NCBI RefSeq assembly: GCF_029382255.1
Contig: NZ_JARLLG010000008.1
Location: 1-64,000 of the forward strand
Reading direction: 5' to 3'
Source of the DNA: Isoptericola croceus
GTDB taxonomy: Bacteria > Actinomycetota > Actinomycetes > Actinomycetales > Cellulomonadaceae
Length of the DNA stretch: 64,000 bases
The position numbers and the translations under genes are program-made. The notes under the pieces were generated by a model. It saw nothing but the letters and a program-made list of their open reading frames with translations. It was not told the origin of the DNA and did not search any database. Numbering within the stretch: the stretch's first letter is position 1; every line of letters starts with the position of its first letter. Positions 61,411-64,000 of this stretch are shown one piece after another.

Positions 61411-61957
61411 TCGGCTGTGACGTGACTCGCATCCAGTGAGGTTAGCGCGTCAGGCGTGAGGCTTTACACCCCAACAGCAACTTTCTTCACGCGACACGCC
61501 GAACGACGCGCCGCCGCCCGGTGCGACACCCTCGCCCCGTACCGCTCGAGGACCCGGTTACCGGCTCTTCGCCGTTCCGGTGGGGAGTGACGTCGGCGGG
61601 GTGACGGGCTAGCGACACGAGACTCCCCAGGCCGGGCGTCAGCTCGGCGTGCGCGTCTGGCACCGCCACGCGGCGCCGGCCCGAGCATGGGCGCCGGGCG
61701 GTCCAAAGCGTGAACACGACCGAATCGCGCGTGGAGCTGTCCTGTGACGTCGCGCGCTCCGCCGTCCTCGGCGACGCGCAACGCGCCCGGATCACCTAGC
61801 CCCGCCGCGGGCACGCCGCGCCACGCGTCGTACCCGCGGCTCGCAGGAGCGCCGGCTGACCGCCAAAAGCAGCGGTCGACGACCAAGCGGCTGCGTTCGT
61901 CGCGGCCGCGACGGGACGACTGACGTCGGCGGGGGTCGACCGGCGCCGACGCGGCCG
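61411..61957. other. Gene-free stretch
   Basis: No reading frame shows family-like sequence in this 547-bp stretch on either strand. Open frames here are composition artefacts. It begins where the IS ends and finishes at the rpmF stop, and may be debris of the decayed region. Confidence 0.5.
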
Positions 61958-62125
61958 TCAGCGGGGGTCGATCCGGCCTTCCCGCACCGCGCGGGCGAGC
62001 CGCGGCGGGACCGGGACGCGCTCGCCGTCGACCATGATCGGCACGAGTGCCGGCTCGACGGCCTTCCACTGCGCACGCCGGCTGCGGGTGCGCGAGCGGG
62101 ACATCTTCCGCTTGGGGACTGCCAT
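61958..62125 (-). CDS. rpmF: Ribosomal protein bL32
   Basis: The 55-residue protein [20 protein letters not shown]... is bL32 without the usual two CxxC zinc knuckles, so it is the zinc-independent form. It is last in the cluster rpmB-rpmG-rpsN-rpmE2-rpmJ-rpmF. Its start is followed upstream by rpmJ within 10 bp. Confidence 0.93.
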   Translation of the reverse strand: MAVPKRKMSRSRTRSRRAQWKAVEPALVPIMVDGERVPVPPRLARAVREGRIDPR

Positions 62126-62134
62126 GGTTGCTCC

Positions 62135-62257
62135 TCAGCCTTGGCGCGCCTTCCAGCGCGGGTTCTGCTTGTTGATGACGTAGGTCTTGCCGCGGCGGCG
62201 CACGACCTTCGCGCCGGGCTTGTTCTTCAGGGACCGCAGGGAGGCACGGACCTTCAT
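62135..62257 (-). CDS. rpmJ: Ribosomal protein bL36, zinc-free type
   Basis: The 40-residue protein starts [19 protein letters not shown] and ends [11 protein letters not shown]. It lacks the CxxC/CxxH zinc site of the common bL36 and has the long form (YkgO type). The start overlaps the rpmE2 stop by ATGA, so it is translated with it. Confidence 0.95.
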   Translation of the reverse strand: MKVRASLRSLKNKPGAKVVRRRGKTYVINKQNPRWKARQG

Positions 62258-62550
62258 CGCGCACCCCCGCTCGCAGCAGCACCGGTACCGTAGCGGCGAT
62301 TGAACTTCTCGACGCGGCCCGCGGTGTCGACGACGCGCGCGGCGCCGGTCCAGAACGGGTGGCTCGCGCTGGAGATGTCGACGTCGATCACCGGGTAGGT
62401 GTTGCCGTCGGACCACTCGATGGTGTTCTTGGGCCGCCCGGGCCCGGAGTGGTTCTCGCCGGCCAGGGTGGAGCGCGTCAGGAACGAGAACCCGGCGCTG
62501 TTGTCGCGGAACACGACCGGGCCGTAGGTCGGGTGGATGCTCTTCTTCAT
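62254..62550 (-). CDS. rpmE2: Ribosomal protein bL31, type B
   Basis: The 98-residue protein begins [28 protein letters not shown] and has [23 protein letters not shown]. It lacks the CxxC pair of type A bL31 and has the extra type-B loop, and so replaces the zinc form when zinc is scarce. Confidence 0.97.
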   Translation of the reverse strand: MKKSIHPTYGPVVFRDNSAGFSFLTRSTLAGENHSGPGRPKNTIEWSDGNTYPVIDVDISSASHPFWTGAARVVDTAGRVEKFNRRYGTGAAASGGAR

Positions 62551-62557
62551 GGTCTCC

Positions 62558-62863
62558 TCACCAGCTCGACTTGGTCACGCCGGGCAGCTCGCCGCGGTGC
62601 GCCATCTCGCGCATCCGGATGCGGGAGAGCCCGAACTTGCCGACGTAGCCGCGGGGGCGGCCGTCGGCGGCGTCGCGGTTGCGGACCCGGGTGGCGCTGG
62701 CGTCGCGGGGCTGACGCTGCAGCTCCATGACGGCGGCGGCGCGCTCCTCGGGGGTGCTCGACGGCGCGACGACGATCCGCTTGAGCTCGCGGCGACGCTC
62801 GGCGTACCGCTCGACGACCTCCCGCCGCCGGTCGTTCGCGGCGATCTTCGACTTCTTGGCCAT
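62558..62863 (-). CDS. rpsN: Ribosomal protein uS14, zinc-free type
   Basis: The 101-residue protein [24 protein letters not shown] is the long uS14 without the CxxC-x12-CxxC zinc ribbon, with the terminal [21 protein letters not shown]. Its start overlaps the rpmG stop by one base. Confidence 0.96.
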   Translation of the reverse strand: MAKKSKIAANDRRREVVERYAERRRELKRIVVAPSSTPEERAAAVMELQRQPRDASATRVRNRDAADGRPRGYVGKFGLSRIRMREMAHRGELPGVTKSSW

Positions 62864-63030
62864 CAGCGGGTCTCCTTGAACTCGACGTGCCGGCGCACGA
62901 CGGGGTCGTACTTGCGCAGCGTCAGCCGGTCGGGGCTGTTGCGGCGGTTCTTGCGCGTCACGTAGGTGAAGCCGGTGCCCGCGGTGGAGCGCAGCTTGAT
63001 GATCGGACGCAGATCGGCCTTCGAGGCCAT
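62863..63030 (-). CDS. rpmG: Ribosomal protein bL33, zinc-free type
   Basis: The 55-residue protein [20 protein letters not shown]... has [31 protein letters not shown] and no cysteine, the C-minus form of bL33. Start overlaps the rpmB stop. Confidence 0.95.
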   Translation of the reverse strand: MASKADLRPIIKLRSTAGTGFTYVTRKNRRNSPDRLTLRKYDPVVRRHVEFKETR

Positions 63031-63266
63031 CAGACCTTCTCCCCTCGTGCCAGGATCCGAGCGACGACGACGTCGATACCGTCACGATCGATCGTCTTGA
63101 TGCCCTTGGCACTCACGCGCAGGGTGACGGTGCGGCCGAGGGACGGGACCCAGTAGCGCTTCTTCTGGATGTTGGGGTTGAACCGCCGCTTGGTCCGCAC
63201 GTGCGAGTGCGAGATCGAGTGGCCGAACCCCGGGACGGTGCCGAGCACCTGACAGCGGGCGGACAT
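63030..63266 (-). CDS. rpmB: Ribosomal protein bL28, zinc-free type
   Basis: The 78-residue protein [32 protein letters not shown] has only one Cys and lacks the zinc ribbon. It is the first gene of the cluster, behind the Zur-box-like region. The start 63266 is chosen by comparison with the family, the frame being open to 63302. Confidence 0.95.
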   Translation of the reverse strand: MSARCQVLGTVPGFGHSISHSHVRTKRRFNPNIQKKRYWVPSLGRTVTLRVSAKGIKTIDRDGIDVVVARILARGEKV

Positions 63267-63306
63267 GGCTTCCTTTCGGGTGCGGCGGCCTGTGACGGAC
63301 ACCGCT

Positions 63307-63361
63307 TGAGAACAGTTCTCACCTAGGCGCTAGAGTGTGGCAGAAGCGATAATCATTCTCA
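63307..63361. promoter_or_regulatory. Two Zur-box-like palindromes
   Basis: tgagaacagttctca (63307-63321) is a perfect palindrome and cgataatcattctca (63347-63361; reverse tgagaatgattatcg) fits the actinobacterial Zur motif TGAxAATGATTxTCA. Candidate -35/-10 elements of both divergent promoters overlap them (TTGAGA 63306-63311 with CTAGAG region near 63330 for the plus strand; TTGAGA on the minus strand at 63357-63362). Zinc-bound Zur would shut off both sides. Confidence 0.8.
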
Positions 63362-63378
63362 AGCCGAAGGAGGCGCAC

Positions 63379-64000
63379 GTGATCCCCCGTCCGCAGCAGC
63401 CCGCACTGAGCGTGCTCGTCAGCACCGACCCCGTGCTCCGCGACACCACCGCCGCAAGCCTGACCCTCGCGTCCCCCGGCGCCGTCGTCGTCCGCCACGA
63501 CCTGCTGCCCGATGACGGCGCCCTGCGGCGCGTCGTCATCGACGCGGCCGGCGTGGTCGAGGACGTCACGGTGGAGCTCGAGCACGCCTGCGTGTCCTGC
63601 AGCGTGCGCGAGGACGCGGTGCCGACCCTCGCGCGGCTCGCCGAGAGCGGCCGCTGGACCGACCTCGTCCTCGCCCTGCCCGTCACCGCCGAGCCCCTGC
63701 CCGTCGCCCGGGCGCTGGCGACCTACACCGCCCGCGGCGAGGTGCTCGAGCAGCTTCGCTTCACCGCCACCACCGCCGTCGTCGACCTCGACCGCATCGA
63801 GTCCGACCTGCTCGGCGACGACCTCGTCGACGAGCGCGGCCTGGCCCTGACCGAGGACGACGAACGCCCGCTCGGCGAGGCGCTCGCCGCCCAGCTCGAG
63901 CAGGTCGACCTCATCGTCACCACCGGCGACGACCCGACGGGGGCCGGCCTGGTCGACCGACTGCGCGCCACCGACAGCCGCCGGATCGACGGCCTGCACG
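63379..64000 (+). CDS. CobW/YciC-like zinc metallochaperone (partial at window end)
   Basis: The frame starts with GTG 63379 after gaaggagg and runs off the window with 207 codons. It has the G3E/CobW layout: ALSVLVSTDPVLRDTTAASL at the P-loop position, VELEHACVSCSVREDAVPTLARL (Cys-rich metal site), and VVDLDRIESDLL. The P-loop GxGKTT is replaced by STDPVLRDTT, so GTP binding by the usual loop is unlikely. It is divergent from the ribosomal cluster behind Zur-like boxes. Probably zinc-scarcity chaperone. Confidence 0.85.
   Translation, partial: MIPRPQQPALSVLVSTDPVLRDTTAASLTLASPGAVVVRHDLLPDDGALRRVVIDAAGVVEDVTVELEHACVSCSVREDAVPTLARLAESGRWTDLVLALPVTAEPLPVARALATYTARGEVLEQLRFTATTAVVDLDRIESDLLGDDLVDERGLALTEDDERPLGEALAAQLEQVDLIVTTGDDPTGAGLVDRLRATDSRRIDGLH

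Noticed and set aside
61464-62282. 272-codon minus-strand frame after the IS
   Set aside because: It runs out of frame across rpmF and rpmJ and has no family-like sequence.

Overview
The window is about 72% GC, uses GTG starts and leaderless promoters freely, and carries F420-dependent enzymes, LAxTG-type sorting, LacI-controlled ABC sugar importers without their own ATPase, and a Zur-type set of zinc-free ribosomal proteins. This fits a plant-polysaccharide-degrading actinobacterium of the Cellulomonadaceae/Promicromonosporaceae type (Cellulomonas, Isoptericola, Cellulosimicrobium). That placement is inferred from gene content, not from a marker search.

Layout. 1-2.0 kb: tail of a GNAT acetyltransferase, a histidine phosphatase flanked by an 80% identical 56-bp direct repeat, and a small HTH protein with a double operator. 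2.0-11.2 kb: M15 peptidase, glmS, a secreted ice-binding-like protein with an acidic EV-repeat stalk, a TetR/DUF1304/oxidoreductase group, and an adenine/adenosine deaminase overlapping an MFS transporter. 11.2-20.5 kb: carboxylesterase, then a merR-aldo/keto reductase pair inserted between a broken and an intact 3' end of uxuA; uxuA is divergent from a giant cytoplasmic GH115 alpha-glucuronidase followed by its LacI regulator. 20.5-23.7 kb: a divergent HTH/nucleotidyltransferase pair that looks like a toxin-antitoxin module, a lactate permease and a DUF5808 protein.

23.8-46.0 kb is the main glycan block: secreted GH43 and GH28-like multidomain enzymes sharing one C-terminal module, a GH51 arabinofuranosidase with a binding protein and two permeases under a LacI regulator whose operator is also found upstream of the GH43 gene, then a second LacI-controlled ABC importer with two Gfo/Idh/MocA oxidoreductases and a GH35 beta-galactosidase. 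Together the genes suggest use of arabinogalactan, pectin and glucuronoxylan side chains: cleavage outside, ABC import, trimming inside, and entry of glucuronate through mannonate dehydratase.

46-58.4 kb is mixed housekeeping and redox genes: a DUF4143 ATPase, sugar dehydrogenase, F420 enzymes, aldo/keto reductase, PhzF, a DUF2975/Xre/FAD operon, SDR, two-component system and HAD hydrolase. 58.4-61.4 kb is a decay zone with a frameshifted Xre regulator, a frameshifted FAD amine dehydrogenase, an amino-acid binding protein, fused remnants of ABC permeases, and a dead IS3-family element. 62.0-64.0 kb holds six zinc-independent ribosomal protein genes divergent from a CobW-like gene, with two Zur-box-like palindromes between them.
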